From Bog-756 sp963837805 (GTDB lineage Bacteria; Actinomycetota; Acidimicrobiia; Acidimicrobiales; RAAP-2), in the NCBI GenBank assembly GCA_963837805.1, contig CAWIOU010000016.1:9950-73949 (forward strand): a DNA stretch of 64,000 nt. Reading direction: 5' to 3'. Under the pieces are notes generated by a model, which searched no databases, was not told the origin of the DNA, and saw only the letters and a list, made by a program, of their open reading frames with translations. The translations under genes and the position numbers were made by a program. Positions 44,157 through 54,677 of this stretch are shown one piece after another (position 1 is the stretch's first letter; each line of letters opens with the position of its first letter).

Positions 44157-44909
44157 GTGTCCGACACCCACTTCCGTGCGCCGATGACCATCGGCGCCGG
44201 CACCGAAGGCACCGAGCGCATCCTGGTGGTGACCGCCCACCCCGACGACGTCGACTTCGGCGCGGCCGGATCGGTGGCGGTGTGGACCCATGCCGGCATC
44301 GAGGTCGCCTACTGCATCGTCACCGATGGCGACGCCGGCGGCTCGGACCGGTCGATCCGGCGCGCCGACGTGGCCATGATCCGCCGCCAGGAGCAAGTGG
44401 ATGCGGCCAAGGTGGTCGGTGTGACCGACGTGACCTATCTCGGGTTCCCCGACGGACGGCTGGCTGCCGACCTCGACCTGCGGCGGGCCATCACCGGGGT
44501 GATCCGCCGGTTCCGCCCGGACCGGGTGGTCACCCAGTCACCCGAGCGCAATTGGTCGCGCATCTACGCCAGCCACCCCGACCACATGGCGGCCGGTGAA
44601 GCGGCCATCTGCGCCGTCTACCCGGATGCGCGCAATCCGTTCGCCTTCCCCGAGCTGGTGGAGGAAGGACTCGAGCCCCATACCGTCCCCGAGATGTGGA
44701 TCATGGCCACCGACCGCGCCGACCGGGTGGTCGACACCACCGACTACTTCGACCTCAAGTTGGCCGCTCTGCGCTCGCACCGGAGCCAGGTCGGTGACGG
44801 CGACCACCTCGACAACCTGCTGCGCACCTGGATGTCGGGCACCGCGTTGGCGGCGGGACTGCCCGACGGAGCGCTGGCCGAGGCCTTCCACGTGGTGGCG
44901 ACCGGGTAG
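44157..44909 (+). CDS. PIG-L/LmbE-family deacetylase
   Basis: A 250-residue zinc-dependent N-deacetylase. The metal-binding motif AHPDDVDFGAAG is near residues 29-40, with IVTDGDAGGSD and the third ligand His in ASHPDHMAAGEA. The actinobacterial relatives include MshB and Mca of mycothiol metabolism; this protein is shorter than both (about 290-300), so a broader role is possible. GTG at 44157 has GAGGAGAG 3 nt upstream. Its stop shares bases with the GTG of the amidotransferase gene. Confidence 0.87.
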   Translation: MSDTHFRAPMTIGAGTEGTERILVVTAHPDDVDFGAAGSVAVWTHAGIEVAYCIVTDGDAGGSDRSIRRADVAMIRRQEQVDAAKVVGVTDVTYLGFPDGRLAADLDLRRAITGVIRRFRPDRVVTQSPERNWSRIYASHPDHMAAGEAAICAVYPDARNPFAFPELVEEGLEPHTVPEMWIMATDRADRVVDTTDYFDLKLAALRSHRSQVGDGDHLDNLLRTWMSGTALAAGLPDGALAEAFHVVATG

Positions 44910-45694
44910 TGACCGGCGCCGAGTCCGCCTCCACCGGGCCGCACCCGGCCGGAGGAGCGGCCGCCGGCCGCCGATGGGCGATCATCCAGCATGTCGCCCA
45001 TGAGGGACCGGGCCTCATCGCCGGGGCGCTCACCGAACGCGGCCTCCCGTACCAGGTGGTCCGGGTCGACCGCGGGGAGGCCCTGCCCGATCACCGGTCG
45101 ATCGCCGGACTGGCGGTGATGGGCGGGCCCATGGGGGTCCACGACGGCGATGGGTACCGGTGGCTGGGCCCCGAACGGGAGCTGATCGGCGAGATGGTGG
45201 ACGCGGGCCGGCCGGTGCTCGGCGTGTGCCTGGGGGCCCAGCAGCTGGCCGCCGTCCTCGGTGCCGAGGTGACCACCGGGCCGGCGGACGAGGTGGGCAT
45301 CGGACAGGTCGAGTTGACCGCCGCCGGCCGCAAGGACCCGGTGACCGGCCCGGAGTACGGGGGACTGGGGGACAACTCGATCCCCTGTGTCCACTGGCAC
45401 CGCGACACCTTCTCGCTGCCGTCCGGAGCGGTCCATCTGGCCGCCTCCCGCCTCTATCCCCATCAGGCCTTCCGTTGGGGGGAGGTGGTCTACGGCCTGC
45501 AGTTCCATGTCGAGGTGGACCGGTCCCTGGCCGAGACGTGGCGGCATCATCTCCCGCCCGGCGTGTCGTTGGACGGACCGCGGCTGGCTCAGGTGGAAGC
45601 GGTGGGCCGCCGCCTCCTGCGCCGGTTGGTGGGGCGATGGCTGGCGGCCGCCACCGATGGGAGTCGGCCCGTCGAGGCCACGGAGCGGATGTGA
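44909..45694 (+). CDS. class I glutamine amidotransferase-like protein
   Basis: A 261-residue stand-alone class I amidotransferase domain of the GMP-synthase-like/GuaA-N group. The nucleophile is in VLGVCLGAQQLA (Cys near 106), the His/Glu pair in YGLQFHVEVD (about 196). FxGGPMGVHDG supplies the oxyanion part. No ammonia-acceptor domain follows, so it either works with a separate synthase or hydrolyses gamma-glutamyl compounds. GTG 44909 is the last base of the preceding stop. It overlaps the following trhA-like start by four bases. Confidence 0.87.
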   Translation: MTGAESASTGPHPAGGAAAGRRWAIIQHVAHEGPGLIAGALTERGLPYQVVRVDRGEALPDHRSIAGLAVMGGPMGVHDGDGYRWLGPERELIGEMVDAGRPVLGVCLGAQQLAAVLGAEVTTGPADEVGIGQVELTAAGRKDPVTGPEYGGLGDNSIPCVHWHRDTFSLPSGAVHLAASRLYPHQAFRWGEVVYGLQFHVEVDRSLAETWRHHLPPGVSLDGPRLAQVEAVGRRLLRRLVGRWLAAATDGSRPVEATERM

Positions 45695-46389
45695 AGCCGG
45701 ACACCCGGGGAGAACCGGTGGCCGCGGCCGGAGCCGGGGACGGCAGCGAGCCGGTCAAGCCCGCGCTTCGCGGCGTCTTCCACGAGGTGGCCTTCTTCGT
45801 CTCCCTGGTGTCGGGCGCGGCACTGGTCTGGGCCGCGCCGACCGCCGGTTCGCGGTTGGCGGTGACCATCTATGCCGTCTCCATCTCCCTGCTGTTCGGG
45901 GTGAGCGCCCTCTTCCACCGGCACACCTGGGGACCGGTGGGGAGGAGAAGGATGCGTCGGGCCGACCATTCCACCATCTTCATCGCCATCGCCGGGTCCT
46001 ACACCGCCATCGCCGGGATCGCCCTCTCCGGCTGGGCCCGCACTGCGGTGCTTTGCATCGTGTGGGGCGGGGCCATCGTGGGCATCGCCCTGCGTCAGCT
46101 GTGGCTCGACGCCCCCAAGTGGGTGGTCGCCCTTCCCTACGTGGTGGTGGGCTGGGCCGCCGTGGCCGTGCTTCCCCAGCTGCTCCATGTCCTCGGCGCC
46201 GCCGGGTTCGCGCTGTTGCTGGCCGGCGGGCTGGCCTACTCGGCGGGGGCCGTCGTCTATGCCCTCAAACGCCCGGATCCGGTACCGGGGGTCTTCGGGT
46301 ACCACGAGGTGTTCCACGCCTGCACCATCGTCGGAGCCGTGCTGCACTTCGTGGTCATCGCCTGGTTCGTCCTGCCCCTGGCCGGATAG
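45691..46389 (+). CDS. trhA: TrhA/hemolysin III-family membrane protein
   Basis: A 232-residue seven-helix protein of the PAQR/hemolysin III family, now linked in other bacteria to membrane energetics and fluidity, not hemolysis. The metal-binding pattern is visible: Ser-x3-His in SALFHRHTW, Asp/His in RRADHSTIFIAIAGSYT, and the last His pair in FGYHEVFHACTIVGAVLH. The N-terminal 30 residues are cytoplasmic. GTG at 45691 overlaps the preceding stop. It is convergent with acnA, only 15 nt away. Confidence 0.9.
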   Translation: MKPDTRGEPVAAAGAGDGSEPVKPALRGVFHEVAFFVSLVSGAALVWAAPTAGSRLAVTIYAVSISLLFGVSALFHRHTWGPVGRRRMRRADHSTIFIAIAGSYTAIAGIALSGWARTAVLCIVWGGAIVGIALRQLWLDAPKWVVALPYVVVGWAAVAVLPQLLHVLGAAGFALLLAGGLAYSAGAVVYALKRPDPVPGVFGYHEVFHACTIVGAVLHFVVIAWFVLPLAG

Positions 46390-46404
46390 GGCCGGGCCGT
46401 CCCC

Positions 46405-49104
<2,700 letters not shown>

Positions 49105-49191
49105 GGTCCCATTCTGCTTCCCCCGGGCCATCACGGCGAGCCGGGGAGCCCTGACCGGCGGCCCGACGGTCCGACCGGTCGGTCCCCCTCC

Positions 49192-50016
49192 TCAGATCCG
49201 GGTGCGGTAGCGGTGGACGGCGAGCGGGGTGAGCACGACCAGGAGTCCGAACGACCACAGCAGGGACTGGATGACCCAGGTGGCCGTGGGCCCTCCGATC
49301 ATCAGGGCGCGGCAAGCGGTGACCGTGACGCTCACCGGTTGGTAGGTGGCGAACCCCTGCAGCCAGCTGGGCATGGACGACACCGGCACGAAGGCCGAGG
49401 AGGCGAAGGTCAGCGGGAAGAGGATGGGGAACGAGATGACCTGGGCCACCTCGCTGTTGGGAGCCGACAGTCCGATGACCGCGAACCCCCACGAGAGGGC
49501 GTAGGCGAACAGGAGGATGATCAGGATGCCGGCCAGGTAGGGGAGGACGCCGGTGGTGGGTCGGAACCCGACGAGGAACCCGACGATCGAGACGATGATC
49601 ACGGTGAGGACGTTCCGGCACAGGTCGGCCGTGGTGCGGCCGGCGAGCACGGCCGAGCGGGCCATGGGCAGGGCCCGGAAGCGCTCGATGAGGCCCTTTT
49701 GGAGGTCCTCGGCCAGGCCGATGCTGGTCTGCACCGAGCCGAAGGCCACGGTCTGGACGAAGATGCCCGGCATCAGGTAGTTCACGTAGGTGGTGCCGGG
49801 GGCGTTGATGGCCCCGCCGAACACGTAGCGGAACAGCAGCACGAACATGATCGGCTGCACCGTGGAGAAGAACAGGGCCTCGGGGATGCGGGTGTAGCTG
49901 AGGATGTTCCGCTTGGTGACGGTCAGCGTGTCCGAGACGGCCCAGCGGACCCGGCTCCCGATCCTGTCCGAATGAGGGGCACCGGCGACGGTCGGGGCGA
50001 CGACGGCGGTGGTCAT
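49192..50016 (-). CDS. DrrB-like ABC-2 transporter permease
   Basis: A 274-residue ABC-2 permease with six helices. Typical blocks are LTVTKRNILSYTRIPEALFF, QPIMFVLLFRYVFGGAI, YLMPGIFVQTVAFGS and GLIERFRALPMARSAVLAGR, followed by LTFASSAFVPVSSMPSWLQ. ATG at 50016 overlaps the end of the ATPase gene (ATGA), a tight pair. DrrAB-type transporters export daunorubicin-like drugs or lipids; no antibiotic pathway is adjacent, so the substrate is unknown. Confidence 0.9.
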   Translation of the reverse strand: MTTAVVAPTVAGAPHSDRIGSRVRWAVSDTLTVTKRNILSYTRIPEALFFSTVQPIMFVLLFRYVFGGAINAPGTTYVNYLMPGIFVQTVAFGSVQTSIGLAEDLQKGLIERFRALPMARSAVLAGRTTADLCRNVLTVIIVSIVGFLVGFRPTTGVLPYLAGILIILLFAYALSWGFAVIGLSAPNSEVAQVISFPILFPLTFASSAFVPVSSMPSWLQGFATYQPVSVTVTACRALMIGGPTATWVIQSLLWSFGLLVVLTPLAVHRYRTRI

Positions 50017-51056
50017 GAGAATTCTCCTGTGGCAATCGGCGCCACCCGCGTGGCATCGCGTCTCCAGCCGTGCCCGTCGGCCTCGGGCCCTTCTCCCTCG
50101 GTGTCGCCTTCCTCCTCGGTCCGGCGCCCGGTGAGGGCCAGGAAGACATCGTCCAGGCTCGGCTCGCGAAGCGTGAAGGTGGCCGGGACGATCCCGGCCT
50201 GGTCCAGCGAGCGGAGACTGGCCATGGCCGCTTCGGGACCCTGGTCCACCGTGACCTCCACGACGGTGCCGTTGACCGCCGGGACGTGGGGCCCGAGTCC
50301 CGCCAGCAGTTGGACGGTGCGGGCGGCATCGTCGAGGGAGCCCAGTCCGACTTCGAGGACGGTCGCCCCGAGGTCGGCCTTCAGCTGCGTCGGCGTCCCT
50401 TCGGCGATGACCCGTCCGTGGTCGAGGACCACGAGGGTGTCGGCCAGGCGATCCGCCTCCTCGAGGTACTGGGTGGTGAGCAGGACGGTGGTCCCGCCCC
50501 CGACCAACTGCTCGATCACCTCCCACAGGTCGTTGCGGCTCTGCGGATCGAGACCGGTGGTGGGTTCGTCGAGGAAGAGCACCGATGGCCGGGCCACGAG
50601 GGCCGCGGCCAGGTCGAGGCGTCGGCGCATCCCGCCCGAGTACGTCTTGAGGGTCCGGTCGCCGGCGTCGGCCAGATCGAACTGCACCAACAGTTCCTCG
50701 GCCCGCCCACCGACCGCGGACCGACGCAGGTGGTTGAGGTTCCCGACCATCTCGAGGTTCTCGCGGCCGGTCAGGTTCTCGTCGACGGCGGCGTACTGGC
50801 CGGCCAGTCCGATCAGGCTCCTGACCAGGCTGGCCTTTTTGGCCACGTCATGTCCGAGCACGAGGGCCCGCCCGCCGTCGGCCCGGAGGATGGTGGTCAG
50901 AATCCTCACCGCGGTGGTCTTCCCGGAGCCGTTGGGTCCGAGCAGACCGAACACGGTGCCTTCGGCGACGGAGAAGCTCACGCCGTCGAGGGCGCGTACC
51001 TCGAGCTTGCCCGTGAAGGTCTTCTCCAGCTGTTCGGCTTCGATCGAGTACGGCAT
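50013..51056 (-). CDS. DrrA-like ABC transporter ATP-binding protein
   Basis: A 347-residue ATPase. Walker A GLLGPNGSGKTT (about 39-50), signature YSGGMRRRLDLAAAL (about 140-154) and Walker B LFLDEPTTGLDP are intact. The C-terminal extension carries a regulatory domain with the conserved LREPSLDDVFLALTGR, a hallmark of DrrA/CcmA-like drug exporters. ATG at 51056 starts M-P-Y-S; AGGAA is 6 nt upstream. It is divergent from the peroxiredoxin gene at 51305 across about 250 nt with no clear promoter visible. Confidence 0.9.
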   Translation of the reverse strand: MPYSIEAEQLEKTFTGKLEVRALDGVSFSVAEGTVFGLLGPNGSGKTTAVRILTTILRADGGRALVLGHDVAKKASLVRSLIGLAGQYAAVDENLTGRENLEMVGNLNHLRRSAVGGRAEELLVQFDLADAGDRTLKTYSGGMRRRLDLAAALVARPSVLFLDEPTTGLDPQSRNDLWEVIEQLVGGGTTVLLTTQYLEEADRLADTLVVLDHGRVIAEGTPTQLKADLGATVLEVGLGSLDDAARTVQLLAGLGPHVPAVNGTVVEVTVDQGPEAAMASLRSLDQAGIVPATFTLREPSLDDVFLALTGRRTEEEGDTEGEGPEADGHGWRRDATRVAPIATGEFS

Positions 51057-51304
51057 GCAGAGGCATTCCTGTCTGGTCGGGATCGAGGGCCCGGAGCTGC
51101 CGATGATCATGGATCACGGCCGGCTCCCCGGTTCTGGCCGACCGGGTGGGCCGGCGCCAACCGGATCGGCGTCCGGGCTGTGACCGGCATCTTACGGGCG
51201 GGTCGCGCCGACCCGGTCCGGTCCGCCCGCGGCCGGCTCCGTCGCCGCGGTGGACCGACGCGGGACCGGTCGCTTTGCCGGTTCGCCGGCGGTAGCCTCG
51301 CCCC

Positions 51305-51766
51305 ATGGAAAAAGGCGACGTGGTGGAGGACTTCGAGCTGCCCGACGAGGACGGCGTCCCGCGGAAGCTGAGCGACCTGGCCGCGGCGGGGCCGGTGGTG
51401 CTGTTCTTCTATCCGGCGGCGATGACTCCGGGTTGCACGGCCGAGAGCTGTCACTTCCGGGACATGAAGGCGGAGTTCGACGCGGTCGGCGCCCAGCGGG
51501 TGGGCATCAGCGCCGACCAGGTGGAGAAGCAGAAGCGGTTTTCCGACAAGCATTCGTTCGACTTCCCGTTGCTGTCGGACCCCGATGGTGTGGTGGCCAC
51601 CCAATTCGGGGTGCGGCGCAAGGTCAAGATTCTCTCGCCGACCAAGCGGGCCACGTTCATCATCGGCCCCGACCTCCGGGTCATCGATGTCATCCAGAGC
51701 GAGGTCCGGATGAACCTGCACGCCGACCGGGCCCTCGAAATCTTGAAGGCGGGCGCGTCTTCCTGA
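51305..51766 (+). CDS. peroxiredoxin, Bcp-like
   Basis: A 153-residue peroxiredoxin, a second PrxQ-like enzyme besides the one at 40188. Active segment FYPAAMTPGCTAESCHF has peroxidatic Cys44 and a Cys at 49 as possible resolving partner. DFPLLSDPDGVVATQFGV is conserved. It is more similar to mycobacterial BcpB-type proteins than to Bcp. ATG at 51305 with a weak ribosome-binding site. The next gene starts 92 nt downstream on the same strand. Confidence 0.9.
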   Translation: MEKGDVVEDFELPDEDGVPRKLSDLAAAGPVVLFFYPAAMTPGCTAESCHFRDMKAEFDAVGAQRVGISADQVEKQKRFSDKHSFDFPLLSDPDGVVATQFGVRRKVKILSPTKRATFIIGPDLRVIDVIQSEVRMNLHADRALEILKAGASS

Positions 51767-51857
51767 TCTGCGCGGCGGGAGCGCCCACCGTCCCAGTCCG
51801 GGCCGTCGTGCGATGGGAGGCTGTTCCCATGGCTGTCCGGTTGTCCCCCCCACCCCG

Positions 51858-52340
51858 ATGAGTCCCGTACCCGGATCCGGGCACGTCGAGCAGTTGGCCC
51901 AGGCGGTGGCTGAGCGGGTGGTCAGCATCGTCATGGATGCCATCGACATCGACGCCCTCCTCGATCGGATCGACGTCGATGCCCTGATCAGTCGGGTCGA
52001 CGTGGACAAGCTCATCGACCGGGTCGACGTGGAGAAATTGATCGAGCGGGTCGACGTCCAGAAGATCATCGAGCGGGTGGACGTCGAGCAGATCGTCGAG
52101 CGGGTCGACATCGACGCGCTGATGGAGAAGACCGAGTTGGGGAGCATCATCGCCCGCTCGACCACCGGGGTGGCCTCGCAGGTGCTCGACGTGATCCGGG
52201 CCCAGGGCGTGGGCCTCGACGACTTCTTTGCCCGGTGGGTCAACCGTGTCCTGCGCCGGTCGCCGCAGGATCTGCCTCTCGGTCCCCCCATGCTGGTCGG
52301 GCCACAACCGCGTCCCGAGCTCACCGCGGGCACCTCCTGA
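51858..52340 (+). CDS. 9-residue-repeat protein of unknown function
   Basis: A 160-residue protein of no family that I can name. After a short N-terminal helix (about 10-25) there are eight consecutive 9-residue units at residues 29-100, consensus V-D-V-D-x-L-I-x-R, with Val/Ile, Leu/Ile hydrophobic positions and Arg at the end of each unit. It probably forms a regular, amphipathic solenoid or coiled structure. Residues 101-140 are a helix-rich block with Trp; the tail is Pro-rich. The stop overlaps the start of an RDD membrane protein (TGATG), so the two are coupled and may interact. Confidence 0.8.
   Translation: MSPVPGSGHVEQLAQAVAERVVSIVMDAIDIDALLDRIDVDALISRVDVDKLIDRVDVEKLIERVDVQKIIERVDVEQIVERVDIDALMEKTELGSIIARSTTGVASQVLDVIRAQGVGLDDFFARWVNRVLRRSPQDLPLGPPMLVGPQPRPELTAGTS
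51942..52157 (+). repeat. 27-bp tandem repeat, eight copies, in a coding sequence
   Basis: Eight diverged copies of a 27-bp unit (typical copy starts gtcgacgtggacaagctc) encode the 9-residue repeats of the preceding entry. Copies in the middle are most alike (about 52000-52110); the outer ones are more diverged. Since the unit is divisible by three, copy changes keep the frame. Confidence 0.85.
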
Positions 52341-52861
52341 TGGCCCCGACGACCACCGCGGCGCCGATCGAGGGCCGACAGGGCCACTACGCCGGCGCTG
52401 TCAGCAGGCTGGTGGCCTTCGCCGCCGACGTGGGCGCCTCATGGGGCTTGTTCACCTTGGGGGCCGCCGCGCTGGCCTTCTCCATCCAACTGATCACGGG
52501 TTCGTCGTTCAAGCTGAGCAACTACCAGGTCGCCTCGCTGATCGCCGCGGTGATCTGGGAGTTCGTCTACTTCGCCTATCAGTGGACCCTCAACGGGAAG
52601 ACGCTCGGGATGGCCGTCCTCGGGATCCGGGTGGTCAAGACCGACGGCTCGCCGATCGGTGCCCGGGAGGCGGTCCTGCGCACGCTCGCCCTCCCGCTGA
52701 GCTTCCTCATCCTCGGGCTCGGGTTCGTCGGCATCCTCACCAACCGGGACCGACACGCGCTCCACGACCGCCTGGCCGGTACCGCGGTGGTGTACTCGTG
52801 GGACGCCAGGGCGGCCCGACTGCGCTGGCTGGCCAAGCAGGACCCGGTCCCGCCGCCCTGA
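52340..52861 (+). CDS. RDD-family membrane protein
   Basis: A 173-residue integral membrane protein of the RDD family. AGAVSRLVAFAADVGASWG begins the domain, with Arg and Asp in the signature positions; WTLNGKTLGMAVLGIRVVKTDG and DRHALHDRLAGTAVV are standard. Three to four helices are predicted. Some RDD members act as Na+/H+ antiporters; most have no known role. ATG 52340 uses the last base of the repeat-protein stop, so its function may depend on that partner. Confidence 0.85.
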   Translation: MAPTTTAAPIEGRQGHYAGAVSRLVAFAADVGASWGLFTLGAAALAFSIQLITGSSFKLSNYQVASLIAAVIWEFVYFAYQWTLNGKTLGMAVLGIRVVKTDGSPIGAREAVLRTLALPLSFLILGLGFVGILTNRDRHALHDRLAGTAVVYSWDARAARLRWLAKQDPVPPP

Positions 52862-52964
52862 GCCGCGGCCCCTTGTGCCAGGATCTCGGCGTGGACCCGG
52901 AGGTAGGGGAGCACCCAGGGGAGCCGGTCGTGACCGAGGCCGGCGAGGCGACCGAGGGGGCACC

Positions 52965-53732
52965 GTGACCCGCCTCATCCCGCCACCACCGTCGGTGGTG
53001 GCTCCCGGGGCCGTCCATCTGCCCCGGTGGCTCGATGCCGACGGCCAGCAGGCGCTGGTCGCGTCCTGCCGCCAATGGGCCGAGGAGTCCGGTGGCCTCC
53101 GGGCGCCCCGCATGCCCAGGGGCGGGACGATGTCGGTCCAGATCACCTGTCTCGGGTGGCACTGGCATCCCTACCGGTATTCGAGGACGGTGGACGACGG
53201 CGACGGCCGGCCCGTGCCCGGTTTCCCCGCCTGGCTCGGCGATCTGGGCCGACAGGCGGTGGCCGACGCCGCGGCCGTCGACCGGAGCGTGCTCGCATCG
53301 ACCGGTGGAGGAGCCACCGTCGACATCGGTGAGGCCGTGGCCTCCTATGTTCCCGACGTCGCCCTCGTCAACTGGTACGGACCTGGTGCCCGGATGGGCA
53401 TGCATGCCGACCGCGAGGAACCGAGCGCGGCCCCGGTCGTCTCGTTGAGTCTCGGAGATTCCTGCCTGTTCCGCTTCGGTACCGCCGAGAGCCGCGGGCG
53501 TCCGTGGTCCGATGTCGAGCTCGAGTCCGGCGATCTGTTCGTGTTCGGAGGTCCGGCGCGGCGTGCCTTCCACGGCGTGCCCAAGGTCCGTCCCGGCACG
53601 GGTGACCCGCAGATCGGCTTGGATACCGGTCGATTCAACGTGACGCTGCGCGAGTCGGGACTCGCCGATCCCATGGTGACGGAGCGTGGTCGACGCGGGA
53701 CGACGTCACCAAATGCTTGCCGAAGCGGGTGA
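52965..53732 (+). CDS. alkB: AlkB-family Fe(II)/2-oxoglutarate dioxygenase
   Basis: A 255-residue dioxygenase for oxidative demethylation of 1-methyladenine and 3-methylcytosine in DNA. LGWHWHPYRYSR and FPAWL are AlkB-typical; iron ligands are the HxD in GMHADREE (about 145-152) and the His in AFHGVPKV; the 2-oxoglutarate Arg pair is in GRFNVTLR. The GTG at 52965 is preferred. It is 40 nt upstream of a RiPP precursor gene on the same strand. Strong AlkB similarity makes a DNA-repair role more likely than a peptide-tailoring role. Confidence 0.9.
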   Translation: MTRLIPPPPSVVAPGAVHLPRWLDADGQQALVASCRQWAEESGGLRAPRMPRGGTMSVQITCLGWHWHPYRYSRTVDDGDGRPVPGFPAWLGDLGRQAVADAAAVDRSVLASTGGGATVDIGEAVASYVPDVALVNWYGPGARMGMHADREEPSAAPVVSLSLGDSCLFRFGTAESRGRPWSDVELESGDLFVFGGPARRAFHGVPKVRPGTGDPQIGLDTGRFNVTLRESGLADPMVTERGRRGTTSPNACRSG

Positions 53733-53747
53733 GGCCGATGGTAAGAT
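53717..53747 (+). promoter_or_regulatory. possible promoter for the RiPP precursor gene
   Basis: TTGCCG (53717-53722) and TAAGAT (53742-53747), 19 bp apart, lie at the end of alkB and 25 nt before the precursor ATG. AAAGGGG at 53761-53767 is the ribosome-binding site. Readthrough from alkB is the alternative. Confidence 0.35.
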
Positions 53748-53772
53748 CCTCGGACCAACGAAAGGGGCAGAA

Positions 53773-53883
53773 ATGAAGGACAAGCGCACGTATGAGAAGC
53801 CGGAACTGCAGCGTCTCGGGCTTCTCCGTGACCTGACCAAGCACAACTTCAGCAACTTCAACGGCTTCAACGGCCCTAGCTGA
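53773..53883 (+). CDS. RiPP precursor peptide with lasso-type leader
   Basis: A 36-residue peptide. Residues 7-22 carry the lasso leader signature Y-x2-P-x-L-x2-L-G-x3-D-L-T, which is bound by the B1 recognition protein. Thr22 sits at the conserved second-to-last leader position, so cleavage is expected after Lys23, giving the 13-residue core HNFSNFNGFNGPS. The core has no Asp or Glu, which lasso rings require at position 7-9, and begins with His, not Gly/Ala/Ser/Cys. It has an Asn-Phe-rich repeated pattern and a C-terminal Ser. AAAGGGG ribosome-binding site. Followed by B1, B2, HPr-kinase-like and nucleotidyltransferase genes. Strongly supported as a precursor by context; the product type is inferred. 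Confidence 0.85.
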   Translation: MKDKRTYEKPELQRLGLLRDLTKHNFSNFNGFNGPS

Positions 53884-53922
53884 TCCGCTTGACGACCTTG
53901 GTCCAGCCGAGCCGTTGACGTT

Positions 53923-54201
53923 GTGTCGGTAGGTAACGACAGCGTCTTCGGTCGGCGGGATCGGGTCATGGTGCAGGAAGTCGAGCAGCAGGCGGTGCTC
54001 CTCGACATCGAAAGCGGCGAGTACTTCTCGCTCAACGATGTCGGCAAACGCGTCTGGGACCTGTGTGACGGCACGCGGACCGTGGCCCAGGTGGCCGACA
54101 CCATCTGCTCCGAGTACGACGTCCCCCCGGAGACCGCGTTGGACGATACCGGCGTGCTTCTCGAGCACCTCGCCGGAGCCGGTCTTGTCGTCGAGGCCTA
54201 G
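53923..54201 (+). CDS. PqqD-like RiPP recognition protein (lasso B1)
   Basis: A 92-residue PqqD-family protein, the stand-alone RiPP recognition element that binds the leader and delivers it to the peptidase. The typical QEVEQQAVLLDIESGEYFSL (beta-strand ladder) and LNDVGKRVWDLCDGTRTV (recognition helix) are followed by the three-helix part with LLEHLAGAGLVV. GTG at 53923 is 39 nt after the precursor stop. Its end overlaps the start region of the B2 gene by 17 nt. Confidence 0.9.
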   Translation: MSVGNDSVFGRRDRVMVQEVEQQAVLLDIESGEYFSLNDVGKRVWDLCDGTRTVAQVADTICSEYDVPPETALDDTGVLLEHLAGAGLVVEA

Positions 54202-54652
54202 CTCGACGGACGCCACCCGGGTCGCCCGCCGCCGACCTCCCCCGCTCCTCCTGATCCGACTGGCGGCCATGGCCATTGCCGCACCCCACCTTGTGCGCGC
54301 CGGTCTCCCCAGGCTCGCTCGATGGCTCGAGCCGGGCCGGCCACCCGCTCCGCTCGACCCGGCCGACGCGGCTCGGATCGAAGCCCAGATGGAAACCTGG
54401 GTCGATGCCATCATCCGGCGCGGGCATCCTCTGGTCCGCCCGGGCTGCCTGACCCGCGGGGTGACCCTGTACTACGCCCTCCGCCGGGCGGGCGACGATG
54501 TCTCGCTGTGTTTCGGGGTCGGCGAGGACGGGGGGCAGACCGCCGGCCACTGCTGGCTGGACAAGGCCGGCCGACCGTTGCTCGAGCGGGTCGATCCCCG
54601 CACGAAATTCACCGAGGTGGTCCGCCTGACGCCGGACGGTGTGACCAACTGA
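54185..54652 (+). CDS. lasso peptide B2-type leader peptidase
   Basis: A 155-residue transglutaminase-like cysteine protease of the lasso B2 family, which removes the leader. Catalytic Cys88 is in VRPGCLTRGVTLYYALRRAG and His122 in GHCWLDKAGRPLLE (the family norm is AHAWVE), with an acidic residue at 126 or 134 as third member. The N-terminal hydrophobic patch LLLIRLAAMAIAAPHLVRAG is also family-like. TTG at 54185 is the best start not deep inside B1; the longer frame from 54038 lies within B1 and is not believed. Confidence 0.85.
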   Translation: MSSRPSSTDATRVARRRPPPLLLIRLAAMAIAAPHLVRAGLPRLARWLEPGRPPAPLDPADAARIEAQMETWVDAIIRRGHPLVRPGCLTRGVTLYYALRRAGDDVSLCFGVGEDGGQTAGHCWLDKAGRPLLERVDPRTKFTEVVRLTPDGVTN

Positions 54653-54677
54653 GACCGGATCCGAAACCGGTCGGCCG

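Noticed and set aside
52965..53732. Peptide-tailoring dioxygenase
   Set aside because: The AlkB-specific substrate-loop and nucleotide-recognition segments are clear, so DNA repair is the simpler reading.
53773..53883. Classical lasso peptide
   Set aside because: The leader fits, but the core lacks an acidic ring acceptor and the cyclase gene is absent.
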